64,000 nt of DNA. Source: Euglena gracilis (Eukaryota; Euglenida; Euglenophyceae; Euglenales). How positions within the stretch are numbered: position 1 is the first letter of the stretch; each line of letters opens with the position of its first letter. Made by a program: the position numbers and the translations under genes. Below the pieces are notes generated by a model. It searched no databases. It was not told the origin of the DNA and saw nothing but the letters and a program-made list of their open reading frames with translations. Positions 10,858-22,100 of this stretch are shown piece after piece. Location: assembly GCA_039621445.1 (NCBI GenBank), contig CP154956.1, positions 86,560,231 to 86,624,230 of the forward strand, in the 5' to 3' direction.

Positions 10858-10988
10858 TCTTTTTAAATTGTGTCCCACCAGGGCTGGATAGAGGTGGAGG
10901 GATAGAGGTAGAGGTAGAGGTAGAGGTAGAGGTAGAGGTAGAGGTCTCCGCTACCTCTACTATTCCTTTATGTCACAGAATTTTTTTG

Positions 10989-11513
10989 ATGGCCTCTCCG
11001 CCAAAGAAAGTCTGTTTGGCCCCAAGTCGTCCTGGACGCAAAAATGAAGCATTCCATACCCATTTCGAACCAAGTGGGACGTTTGGACGTGTTCGATGCA
11101 AAATCTGCTATCAACAATGGTTTTCTGAGGAATTATCAAAACAAATGGAGTCATGTGAAGATGAGGTCCAAGCCAGAGCCACCGTGAAAGCTATGGCACC
11201 ACCTGCACAGGTCCAATCTTATTTTGTTTGCACCAAACGTACGTCTTCCCCCCCCAGGTGGTTGCAACATTCAACAAATCCAACACGGACAACTTGGAGC
11301 GTCATTTGGTTTTGCAACATATCGCAATTGTCAAGCAAGAAGTTTCTGAAGGAAAGGCCATTGAAAAGCACTTCCCAAAGGCTTCATCCATGGAAAATAA
11401 GGTTGCACTGGTTTTCTGCATGAACCCGACGGTTCCTTTTCGTCTGGTGGATGATCCATTTTTTCCAAAAGATCCCAACCAACCTGCTCCAGAAAGTGGA
11501 CCGATTTCGCAGG
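10989..11513 (+). pseudogene. transposase N-terminus: BED-like finger and linker
   Basis: From the ATG at 10,989 the frame reads MASPPKKVCLAPSRPGRKNE, then CKIC followed by NTDNLERHLVLQH, the C-x2-C ... H-x4-H layout of a BED-type finger. A 32-bp GT-AG intron (11,226-11,257) keeps the frame between QVQSYF and VVATFNKSN. Downstream comes PKASSMENKV and then FCMNPTVPFRLVDDPFF. The catalytic frame that follows is offset by one base. The switch falls in a T6 run at about 11,457-11,462, so a one-base homopolymer indel has probably broken this copy, or the base call is wrong. Confidence 0.6.
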
Positions 11514-12240
11514 TACATCATCAATGTGCAGAAATTACTTGGGGAGAATTGTGTCATGGTGAACTGGGACCAAACCCCAACGTGGAAGGAACCCCAAACT
11601 GGTATACTTGCAAATCTCCACACTTTTGTTGCACTTTGCTCTCTCAGGAAAAGTGCTGGACGACCCGGATGGCGAGGGAACGGTGTTGAAGGCAGGGTCT
11701 GATGATCACAAGCGCATAACTGTGACATTGACCACATTAAAGAATAGGGATGGGACGGCAGTTATGCTACCTCCGTGGGTTGTCCTTCACGGAAAGTCAG
11801 GTTCCCTCCCCCCCCCCAAACACAAATGAAATAAACTTCCACAACCAGGTGCCATCTTGATGAAGAAGTTGACCATACCCCAGAAAATGAAGTTGGCATT
11901 CAATGAGAACGCATACTGGAATAAGGATATTAATCTGACGTATTTGAAATGGTTGCGTGTAGAACTCTCTGAGCTGGGCCACAAGGAAGTGCTGTGCGTC
12001 TTTGACTCGTTCACTGGCCAGGTATTGAGCACAAACTGCGTCATCATTTGTGTTCCCTTTTGTGCTCCAGATCACTGAAGAGGCCATTGACTTGATGAAG
12101 CGGAACTAGCTATGGGTTGCAATCATCCCAGGTGTTTCCATTGTCTTTCACCCATAATATGGCGACATCACAGGGGGCTTGACACCTGTGCTCCAACCCT
12201 TGGACATCCTGGTGAATGAAAATTTTGGGGGGGGAAATAA
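11463..12240 (+). pseudogene. transposase catalytic region: pogo/DDE_1-type
   Basis: The frame gives VDRFRRYIINVQKLLGENC, then NWDQTPTW, the first catalytic Asp motif of DDE_1 (pogo/Tigger/jerky) transposases. After a GTATAC...CTCTCAG intron comes DDHKRITVTLTTLKNRDGTA and PPWVVLHGK. After another intron comes KLTIPQKMKLAFNENAYWNK and VLCVFDSFTGQ, the second Asp. After two more introns comes IIPG joined to GLTPVLQPLDILVNE, the classical end of the domain. One in-frame TAG interrupts LMKRN*LWVAIIPG. The CENP-B type helix-turn-helix expected in front of a pogo domain is absent, and the BED-like finger stands in its place. This is probably an inactive copy. Confidence 0.7.
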
Positions 12241-12430
12241 TTGCCCGGGTCCGGCTTTCCTGTTTTTTTGGGCCGAATGTGGGGGGGGGGAAATAATCGA
12301 CCGGGGAAAATAATCGGAAAGGTATAGTAGGTACACGGGGGGGGGGGTGTCCCGGGACCCCCCTGTTCACTTCCGAAGTGAACTAAACAAGGGAGGAGGG
12401 GGGTCCTGGGGTCCCGAAGTGCCTACCTTG
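12225..12430. repeat. poly-G interruptions inside the transposon
   Basis: GGGGGGGGAAATAATTG and GGGGGGGGGAAATAATCG units and a CCCGGGACCCCCCTGTTCAC segment interrupt the coding region after VLQPLDILVNE. They use the same homopolymer vocabulary as the miniature elements and appear to be later insertions or expansions. Confidence 0.5.
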
Positions 12431-12499
12431 CAGCCACCTTGAAGTGCCAACCTTGCCTCGTAGAGATGGTCATGGGGATGCAATTTACCGGGGGGGGAA

Positions 12500-13237
12500 C
12501 CACCGCATAACGCAAAAGATCAAACCTTCTGTCCACTGCCTTTGTATGAACCCATTTCTTGACGACCCTGTCGTCATGTCTGACCCAAAATCTTATTGGC
12601 AGAGCAAGTTTCTCAAGGCTGGGTTGGGCTGCCGCGCTGAACCACATTCCGCAAGGGGGGGGGGCTGAGAAGCTTTTTTTTTGGAGTGTTTGGCTTCTAT
12701 CCCCCTTCTCCAGAAAAGAACAACAGCAGCCACCCATTGCCGACGTGCGAATAAATTTTTCGGTTTTGCCCGCGAGTCTTTTGGTTTGAATCCATTTTCC
12801 CAACTACCCTCCCCCCACCCGAAGAGTGGTGAGAAATGGGTGACTAGTTCATGCAAAAGTGGAAAATGAGCCTCCTCCAATTGCTGTTCGCGGTGTAAGA
12901 CCCGGCTTTGGATCCGCATGTGGCTCAAGAGTTAGCCGAATTTGCCCTCTTTTTGTTCGGTGTTCCTGTAACAGAGGCCTCTGTTGAGCGCATCTTCAAT
13001 GTTCAAAAGTTGTTGGACACTCCTCTCCGTAATGCTTTGGCAGATAAAGTTGTCCAAGCGGCGTTGTTTGTGAAGTTCAACCTTTTGCATTTTGGTGATG
13101 TCGCCCTGGTGCCACCGTGTCTCCGTGAGCCTGTAAAGTATATGTATCACCAAGACCTTGACTTGGTGGCAGATAAAGGCACGGATGATGGTGGCATCTC
13201 TGACCTCACTGACCTGACCCGCTTTTGGAAGCTGTGA
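12500..13237 (+). pseudogene. hAT-type C-terminal dimerisation domain
   Basis: Positions 12,908-13,237 read DPHVAQELAEFALFLFGVPV, then TEASVERIFNVQKLLDTPLR and VVQAALFVKFNLLHFG, ending at a TGA. The pattern 'lA..ll.vPvt.aSvERiF...k....p.R..L....v..alf.Kfn' is the hAT family C-terminal dimerisation domain. A weaker upstream block (about 12,520-12,640) has MSDPKSYWQSKFLKAG. It lies inside the same TIR pair as the DDE_1 region. I cannot show that the two are translated as one protein. Confidence 0.7.
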
Positions 13238-13619
13238 GTGAATTGTGAACTCAATTGAAGAGCCAGGGATTTGTTTTCTCTTTGCCGTGACCCTGTTCAG
13301 AGTGACATAGAGGTGAGATAGAGGTAGAGGTAGAGGTAGAGGTGGTCCACATAGAGGTAGAGGCTTTCCACCTCTACCTCTACCTCTATCCAGCCCTGGT
13401 CCCACATATACTTCCTTTCAGCTCCTTCACCTGCCTGGCCTCTTTGACGTTTTCTCGACCATGGCCGAGAAGGGTATTTGGCTGCAGGGAGTGAACTTTT
13501 GTGCAAAGCGTTCTTGTTTGTTTTCACAGATCAGTTTTCACCATGTCAAGCGAGACCTTCACATCAACTGCGGAGAGTTCACACGCATCAAAGGTTCATT
13601 CAAAGATTCAATTTTTTTT

Positions 13620-13775
13620 GCGCCACAACCACCACGGCCATTTTTCCCCTTGTGCCGCGACCACCGCGGCAAAATTTTTGCTTGTGCCGCGACAGCCGCG
13701 GCAAAAATCTTTCTGTGCGCCGCGACCACCGCGGAAAAAAAAATTTGCGCCGGGGCATGAGCGCCGCGGCGCACT
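13620..13775. repeat. CCGCGACCACCGCGG repeat array, right of transposon
   Basis: Five units of the array seen at 10,703-10,857 lie here in the same orientation (GTGCCGCGACCACCGCGGCA and variants). They begin about 220 bp beyond the transposon end. Confidence 0.75.
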
Positions 13776-14631
13776 AATTACAAGTATGCTCCTCATAGTG
13801 CCGGGGCAAGATGTTGAACCTTTGAGAATTGTTGTAAAAGATGTTAGAAATTTTGATATTTGCATGTTGCACCTGAGATGCGCCATGAACCACAGAATAC
13901 ATCTTCCTCCCTTGTGAAGAATCTGTCCCTCCTGTTTTCGCCCCACCTTGTGTTCCTCCTTGCTTTTCTAGAAGAGGTCATTTTGCCAATTGACCTAAAA
14001 GTGCAAAATCACACCTCACCTCACCTCAGCAACACGAAGGGCTGCGCCTTGAGAGGGGACCTCCGGCAGCCGTGCTTTTGGCCCAAAGCGCAACGTGGTT
14101 TGCTTCATTTTTGAGTTTCAAAGGTCAACGGCAAAGGCAGATCCAAAGGTGATTGACACGGGGGGGGTGACCAACTCGGGGGGGGGGGGATGGCAATTCA
14201 TCTTGGTGGGGATGCGCCTATTAGTCACCCTTCGTGAATTCACCTTGAGGCGACTAACTCAGGGGGGGGGTTCTCGGGGTTTTTACCAAGTATGGTGTGA
14301 TAAACTGTTTGGGGGTGCTACCCCCGTGCCCCCCCCCCCCCCCCGTGACCCCCCCCTGTGACCCGCCCGTGACCCGAGAAACGAGCCTTTAATTTTCACA
14401 CAATGCATCAACCTTCATCACTTCAACCTTTCTTTTCATTCATCATTTCAGCCTGCTTTTTGATGTAGGTGGCGGTTTTAGTCGCTTTTCATCAATTTTC
14501 TGGTTCAAACCATCGAAAATTTGCCTTGACATGGCCTAAAAATGGAAAGAAATGCCAAGATTTGAGGTGAAACAATGGCGCTTCTTTGCCACATGAATTT
14601 GACACAAAACATTGGCAAAAGGGGAGATTGC

Positions 14632-15136
14632 CAGGGGGGGGGAATTGATATCCGCAATTTTTCCGCAATTTTCGCAATTTTCCGCAATTTCTGCAATTTT
14701 CCGCATTTTTTCCCGCAATTTCCGCAATTTTCCGCATTTTTTTTGCATTTTTTTCGCAGAATTTTTTTCCCACCACCGAAGATGGAAGATGAGTTCAGGC
14801 CATTCTTCAAATGGATCATGTGCTATTGTGTTTTGTTCCCCCCCCGTTTATACCAATTTTTCTCACAGGTGCACCACTGGTCACAGGGTTAGGGTTATCA
14901 CAGGGTTGTGATTGGGTGCGTCCCACCTGTGCAATAAACATCAAGCGTGTTGATTTGTGCTCGCCTGCATCGACGTGGGTGTTGCAGTGTTCTGAACCTC
15001 ACAATTGAAAATTTTCTAAGTCCCCTCAAGCAGAAATGTGTATATTCCCGATATCAATTTTTCCACAACTTTTCCGCAATTTCGCAATTTTCCCGCAATT
15101 TTTCCGAAGGCCTCCGATATCAATTATCCCCCCCTG
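14632..15136. mobile_element. miniature CAGGGG element with CCGCAATTTT arrays, copy 1
   Basis: It begins CAGGGGGGGGGAATTGATAT, ends GATATCAATTATCCCCCCCTG and is flanked by AGATTGC on both sides. Tandem CCGCAATTTT units line both ends. The 200-bp centre (GTGCACCACTGGTCACAGG ... AATAAACATCAAGCGTG) is nearly identical to the copy at 44,459-44,972. It has no transposase. Confidence 0.85.
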
Positions 15137-15466
15137 AGATTGCGCAAGTAGGAAAGAATTTCATGGCAAAAAGGGAGGAGGGGAAACATGAAATTTTTGT
15201 GGAAGAAAAACCCCCCAAAAAACAGAAAATAATTGTCTCCACCCCACCTTCCATTTTGGACAACCAAACCCCTTTTTGGCACCCAACGTCCAACGCACCT
15301 CCACACCCAAAAATGGCCAAAAATCTTGTCCCCTAAAAAAGAGTGCCAAAAATTGGTGCATTTCTGCAACCAAATCAGAATTTTTTGGCAATTTTTTCCC
15401 CCTTCAAAAATAGCCATTTTGGGCCATTTTTTCAAAAATGGCCCAAAATGCATCCCAAAAAATGTC

Positions 15467-15732
15467 ACGTGACCCCCCCCCTATTTGCCCCCCCCCCCTA
15501 ATTGGCCAGAGCCCAGGCAGCCAATTAGGGGGGGGGGGTCACTCGTTTCAGGGGAAAATACCTTTATTCGGATGTTTTACGAGGGTTCGCGACTATGAAG
15601 GACGGGGTCCAGGTGGCCAATTGGGGGGGGGGGTTGGGGGTAACCCCCCCCCTAATTGTCCCCCCCCTAATTGGCCAGAAGGGGGGTCCGGGCCGCCCGG
15701 AGGGCGGCCAAATAGGGGGGGGGGGGGTCACG
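15467..15732. mobile_element. poly-C-headed miniature TIR element (CTATTTG type)
   Basis: The left end ACGTGACCCCCCCCCTATTT is mirrored by the right end AAATAGGGG...GGTCACGT. Inner copies of CCCCTAATTGGCC are also inverted. It is 266 bp long and non-coding. Confidence 0.7.
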
Positions 15733-16085
15733 TTAACGGTCAAGAAAATCCTAACAAACTTCCTTTTCAAAAAAAATGAAAAAATGACCAATTTTGGACA
15801 TAAAAATCACCCAAAAATGACCACTTCAAACCAAAAGGCATTTTTTTTGTTCAAAAATGGCCCAAAAATGGCCAAAAATGATTACTTTTTTGGACCCAAA
15901 AATCACCGATTTTAGGATGCGTGCCGCCCTTCTCGTGATGGGATGCAACAGCATGGATGCTGCCTCCCGACCACCTCCAAAGTGGCATACTTCCCCCGTG
16001 ACCCCCCCGTGACCCCCCCCCCCCCCGTGACCCCCCCGTGACCCGCACCACCCCCTTTGTTTCACATCAGGGATTTATTTACCCA

Positions 16086-16142
16086 ATGACAAGTGCTTCT
16101 GCGCCTCGGGAAACCGTCACGATCTTGGACAGACGAACGGGG
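16086..16142 (+). CDS. CS: citrate synthase exon block 1 (N-terminus)
   Basis: The ATG at 16,086 gives [20 protein letters not shown], where [11 protein letters not shown] matches the 'TvtIiDnRTGK' start of this family. A cag at 16,069-16,071 precedes it, so a 5' untranslated exon is likely. The 3' boundary is uncertain; a donor inside GGAA|GTCGGC is one option. The next coding block I can see is 5.4 kb away, so at least one short exon for the 'yeipI...G.i.A.dl..i' stretch is missing from my reading. Confidence 0.6.
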
Positions 16143-19100
16143 AAGTCGGCCGAAGCCATCTCTCTCTTTGATCAAATTGAATTGACCAATACATTGCAAA
16201 ATCCATCTGCAATAAAACAGAATCATGCCAACTTGCATTTTTTTTCATTTTTCACAGAACCAAATGCTTTGCAAAAAAAAGATTCAGCCAACGTCTTTCC
16301 AAAGAACAACCATGCATTTGAAGGCTCTGAAAAGAAAGGGGATTCATTTCTCAAAATTCAGGGCTGGATAAAGGGAGAGGGACCAACCTCCTCTATCCCT
16401 CACCTCAGTGTCAAACTCCAAAGGAAAGCGACCCAAAAGGAGAATTTGTGCCAAACGGAGGCAATTTTTGTGATAAATTGAAAACTGGCCATTTTTCCAC
16501 TTGTCTCTGATGATTCTCATTCCCAACCTAATTTTTGATGTGTTTCGATGCAAACTTGCCAGATTTGAGGCATTTGGGTGTTTTATGGCCCTTTGGTGCC
16601 ATTTTATTGACATTTTACAGAATTGAAGGTGACATAGGTTGAGGTAGGGAGGTTAAGGTTTTGACTCGGGTGTTCCCCCCATGCCCCCCCCTGTGACCTG
16701 AACTGAGACTTTTTGTGGCATTCCCCCCCCCGGATTTTTTGGTGGGTTGATGCCTAATTTTGAATACCCTCACCCCCCCCCTATTTGCCCCCCCAATTGG
16801 CTAATTGGCCTCTGGGACAAGACCGGCAAATTTCGGCAAGGCCGCAAAAAGGGCTCAGAAAACCTCCAAAAATGTCCGTTTCAAAAAATTTAAAATTCGC
16901 TGGATAAGAAAAAGTCATGACCAATCCAACTATGCGCAAAAAATCGACAAATTTTGCACAGGGAAAAAATTTGCTGGTAGGGGTCCTCGAGCCCCCCCCC
17001 CCTAATTGTCCCCCCCCTAATTGGCTAATTGGGGGTCTGAAGGAGCCCGGCCATTAGTCAAATAGGGGGGGGGGTGAGGGTAAAAATGATTTTTGAAAAA
17101 TGATAATATTAAAAATAATGAAAAATTCTCTTTTAATCCTAAATCTGAGGCTTACATTTTTCAAATTTGGGTTTGGTGATTCTTAATTTAATCAGAGGCA
17201 ACACAATGGGATGGATGGATTCATTACCAATCCGCAGTGGGTCGATAGGCCCTTCCGCCGTGGATGTCTCTCAACTTCATGCCAAATACAGAAGAGTGCA
17301 GAGAAAGCCAACGGCCCTCCGATGTTTTTTTTATTTTTGTGAGATCCCGATAATTTCCTATGTATATATCCAAAGGCTTATCAACGGATAAGCCTTTGGA
17401 CAGAAGTGCAAAGAAAATCAAGGTCTTATTTTACAAGGGGTAAATTGATAACTGCATTTTTTCCCGCAATTTCTGCAATTCTTTCACAATTTCCGCAATT
17501 TTTGCAATTTTTTTGTATTTTTTTATACAATTTTGTATTTTTTTTGCAATTGTTCTGCATGATCCTGAAATGCAAGGTCAAGCGAGTTCCAGTCATTTCT
17601 CCAACCTTTCACAATATCACTCGGGAGCTTTTTTTTTGCTATTTTGTTGCAAGTTTAAGTTTGCCAAAATTTACCAAATTTGCCAAATTTCACAAACTTT
17701 GGCAATTTTTTGCTTTTTTTTGCATTTTTTTGGACTTGGAAAAACTCTGTTTCCTAACCAGGTTTACCTGACACCAAAGTTGTTTCAATTTTTTTTCCAT
17801 CTTTGGATTTTTCACCCAAGAAATTCCATACTTCCAGAATCGGCTAGAAAAAAATGTGAATGACGACTCAACTTACGTCTGACCAAAATCGTGAGATTCT
17901 TCAGTCCCCCAAGCAGGAGTGTGCTAATTTTCAAAACCTCCATTTTCATTACTGATTTTTCAAAAATATTTCTTCGGATGGTTGGAAACACAAACTCTAC
18001 TGTCAGGGTCACACACAGGGTGGGGTCACAAGGGGTCACAGGGGAGCCATCCCCGGAAAATGCTGTCTTCCGCAAGTTTTCAGAAACTTTGAGATACTTA
18101 AGACAATAAACAAAAAAATCATTCATTGTGGAGAATTGTGGGGAAATTGCGGCTAAACTCCGGCCATTAAACGCAACCGCAAAGCCCAGAAATGAAAGAT
18201 AACAACAATGGTGTGATTTGAGTGATGAAGTTCTTCAACAGTGCAAGGAAAGTCGTCAACCCAGCCATTTTGTGCATTCACTTCCATAAGAGTTCTTCAA
18301 CGAGTTTCTTGGGGAATGGTGTTTCACGACAATTGTGCCCAAACGGTTTTTATGATGGAAAGGAAATTTATTAACCCCCCTGATCCCCTCCCCACGATCT
18401 TCTCACCCGGGGTATGGTGGACTGGGGTATGGGACAGATCGGGGGGGGGGTCAGCACGTTAAATGCCACCTTGAAATTTCAAGCAAGTTTTCCAAAAGGG
18501 AATCATGGATCCATTAAAATATTGGAAGGGCATGATCAAGATGTTAGATTGAAGCTACCGCCTCAAAGGGGGGTGGAGAAGAGGTTTAAAATGAGCAAAC
18601 GACGGTTGCCTGATCTCTCGAGAGGAGCCTAAGGGGATCTCCCAAAGAGAACATGACCCCTATTTGTCACCCCCCTCCAATTTTGTCAATATTTGCCATC
18701 TCCAACTCAGCCCAACTCAGGAAACAATATGCGCTGTAAGAATTTTTTTGGTTCCACAAGTGCGCTAGAGAAAAGTGCCAATTTGAGGGGGGGGGTGACT
18801 TGCAACCCACCCCGAATTTTGATCCCCACATTTGTCACCAAGCGGGTCTGGCAGAACCTAAGCGTGATATACAGGGGGGCGGTCAGTTGCTGGGGCGGGC
18901 AGGCCACGGGCGGGGGGGGGGATGTGGTTGGCACTAGCCGTGCGGACCAAGATGAACACAATTTGAGTTTTCTTTCGATTCGGGCATTCCTTCAAATTTC
19001 TGCTGTGGGGCACGGGGATGTTAAGGATATACCCCCTCCCAGTTCACCAACATACTGGGTCTTTTTATCGATTTGTTGATAAAAACCTCCAGGGTAATTG

Positions 19101-22100
19101 TATTTTTAATAATCATTTTTTTTTGTGTTTCCAGAAAATGCCTTTGGGTTTTTTTGTCAGAATTTTGTTCATTCATTTTCAGTGGTTTCCAACGAATCGC
19201 GCATTTGAATTGGGGTTTGAATTTTTTTTTGGGAGTTTATGGAGTTTGGAATCTTGTGCTTCCCATTTCTCTTGTTTATTGGTATTCTGATTGAGTTTTC
19301 GCACTTGGAGATAAGACAAAAAAATCCCATTAGGGTTCCGGGGCAAAGCTGTTTTGACATTCATTTTCCCTTCAATTTCAAAATTTCAGCCTTTTTTCCA
19401 TGCTTGGACGACGCAAGAACGAGATTTGGCATGGTTTCAAGCAAGAAAAATTTCGAAAATTGCGTCTTCTTGGTGATGTTGAAAAATTTTTGTATCATAC
19501 AGCCAAAAATGGCGGAAGTTTTTTTTTTTGACTGATTTCAGTTCAACCTTCCAGTCAAGCGACATCTGAGACCATGAAATGTTTCCCTTTGTTTTATTGA
19601 CTTTTTTGTTCATTTTCTTTTTAATAAAAAATACATACATATTTTTGATCAAACATCACAAAAATGCGACCTCGAAATGAAGAATGCTTTTTTGAAGGGT
19701 TGTGTCTTCTGATTGTCGGTTGCCACTAGTTCCTCAATAGAAACTGAGGTTTTTGTATTGGCGAAGGTTGCCATGCAACGAACTCGCAATTTTTTTATAT
19801 TTGTTTCACATTTGGATGATTCCAACATTTAGATCTGTTTTTGAAGAGGCTTTGGCTTTACTTAATGCCTTTCGTCAAAGGGATGTTCCATCAATCAATG
19901 AATCCATTAGGTTTTTCTTCACCGAACCTTCGGTAACCACTATGCACTATCCTGCTTCAAACCGGGCTCTTCTTTTACATTCAAGGACCTCCCTTTGATG
20001 ACCACATCCATTAACACAACACCCTCACCCCCCCCCCCCCCTCAAAGCGTCCCCCATCCAAAGTGGCCAACATTATTTTGACAAGGCTTGGCCTACCCCC
20101 CTCGCGTGGCCCATTTCTTTCGGTGCTCTTTTGGCGCCGAAGGCAACACTTGACCCCCAAAGTGTCCCCCACCCAGTGGCCGTTTTGGGGTCCCCCCCAT
20201 GGTGCTTGGGGGGTGGCCATGGTGCTTGGGATGTGGCCATTTTGAGGGCAGGGTGAGGGGAATGCCAATATTTCATGGGATCAGGGCCATGCATTCACTC
20301 AACCCGTGTGACCCCCCCCTATCTCGAGAGGGGTGGGCAGAATCTCAATTGATCAGAATTTGAATTTCTCAAAAAATTTACAGAGAATACCTCCTGAGTC
20401 CCGTAAACATTTTCCAAATGTTTTTGAGGAGGTAAATAAAACAAAAGGTCCAGAAAATTGCACATTGGTCCCTGTGACCCCCTGCCCCCCGTGACTCCAC
20501 CGTCATGCAAATGGGAAATGTGACCTTGGCGAGTCAAGGGAAAAATGCCCAAAATGACCTAAAATGAGCCTTTAAGCCAAGAATGAAAGGGGACATCCCG
20601 GTTTTCGGTCCCCGAAAAAGGCCTATTCTCCCTGTGCCCCCCCCCCCCCCATGACCCCCCTGACCCGCTCCACCCCCAAAAGAAGTAGTTATTCTGTCCC
20701 CCTCCTTCGGGGATGTTTCCACCATGACCCCATAACCCAACCTAAGCCTTTTTGGCCAAATTTTGCTGGGGAATTTTTTTTGGTGATGCCTAATTTGAAA
20801 ATTTTTTAGATCAGGTCATTCCTAATTTTGCGGCGTAAAACTTTCAGATTTGGGTGGGTGATTCCTATTTTTGGTGTCAAAAACCAAATTTGAGGCGTAT
20901 TCATTCCAAATTTAAGGATCCCCCCCCCCAAATTCGGGTTCGGTGATTCCTGATTTGGCCACCAAAAATGTGGTGTTCTCCCTGTGACCCCCCCCCCCCC
21001 CGTGACCCCCCCCCCCCCGTGACCCGAACCACCCCTTTCAGACTGAGGGGGGTCTGAGACCCCTGGGAACCCCCCAAAAACTTTCCTGGCGCTTCATGCT
21101 GGAAAAGATGGAAAATTTGGCGCACGAGAATGCGATCTTTGGGCCTTTGCAATGCCCCAACAATTTTTTCCACCACTTTGTGCCGGAAAATTTTTTTGCA
21201 CTGATCGGGCATGTGGTACTCGCAATTATTTTGTAATTGTCCATTTGTCCATTGTCCAAAAGAAAATAATTAGCTGAGAGGAAATGTGTGGGTGGAGCAC
21301 TGGATTTGGTGTGTGGTGTGCCATTGGTAACCGCCCCCCCCCCAAATAATACCCCCTCCCCTGGACTATTATTTTTTCGCCCGAAGTCCCAGCCCATGGG
21401 GGGTATTATTATTTGGGGGGGTTACAGCCCCTCTATTTTGGAAATTTGTCGAAGTCCCATAGGACCCAAAACTCCCCAAACCCCCCACCCAAAACCCCCT
21501 TTGGGGCCATCAACATCGCCCAATCGTTTGGTTGGGCGACACTCATTGGCACCCCAAAGACCAACCGTTCGCAAGCAGCAGCTTCTCTGGGCAATCCTTG
21601 TGGTCGATCCGGGTTTCCTGAACACTGCGGCTTACGAGTCTGCCATTACCTTCGTGGAGGAGAAGGGGGTGCTGCCCAGGGTGGCTGGGGGGTTTGGATG
21701 TTCGTCTTGATGGAACTGGAGATGATTGAGCGAATGCATCTTCCAATGAATGATTGAGTGCCTCTTCCAATGAATGATTGAATGCCTCTCTGCCAAGCTT
21801 TAATTATGGTTTTCCTCCTGTTTGCCAATGAGAGCGGGTTTTTTTTTGTGGGCAACGTCAGTTTTCTTCCATGGCAGCATTATTTTTGAAGGACCAGATG
21901 AGCATGCATTTCATCCATGTCCTGCCACACAACTCCCATGACGCAGATGGTGGAACCGTTGGAAGACATTTGTAATTTCACGGATTGACTGATTGTGTGG
22001 GGTTTGCCGATTGAGGCTGACTGACTGTCTAAGGCTGTTTGAGTACCGTTGGTCCAGCCCTCTTCTGTCCTGTCTGCGGAGTACCGCGGGTATGACATCA

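Larger units (their letters stand above)
10879..13398 (+). mobile_element. autonomous-type TIR transposon, 2.52 kb
   Basis: The left terminus CAGGGCTGGATAGAGGTGGA is inverted at the right terminus as CTCTATCCAGCCCTG. GTCCCAC flanks both sides directly (10,872-10,878 and 13,399-13,405). Subterminal GAGGTA hexamers follow each end. Inside is a multi-exon transposase whose small introns (about 30-55 bp) contrast with the kilobase introns of the host gene at 16-32 kb. A CAGGG/CCCTG terminus is typical of the hAT superfamily, but hAT duplications are normally 8 bp. Here 7 bp match exactly, with only 7 of 8 if the terminal base is reassigned. The relic at 6.7-7.1 kb and solo ends at 5116 and 16,363 show that the family is multicopy. 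Confidence 0.8.

Noticed and set aside
19753-19998. 81-residue open frame in citrate synthase intron 1
   Set aside because: No match to citrate synthase, ordinary AT-rich composition, no family recognised; likely chance or an old repeat.
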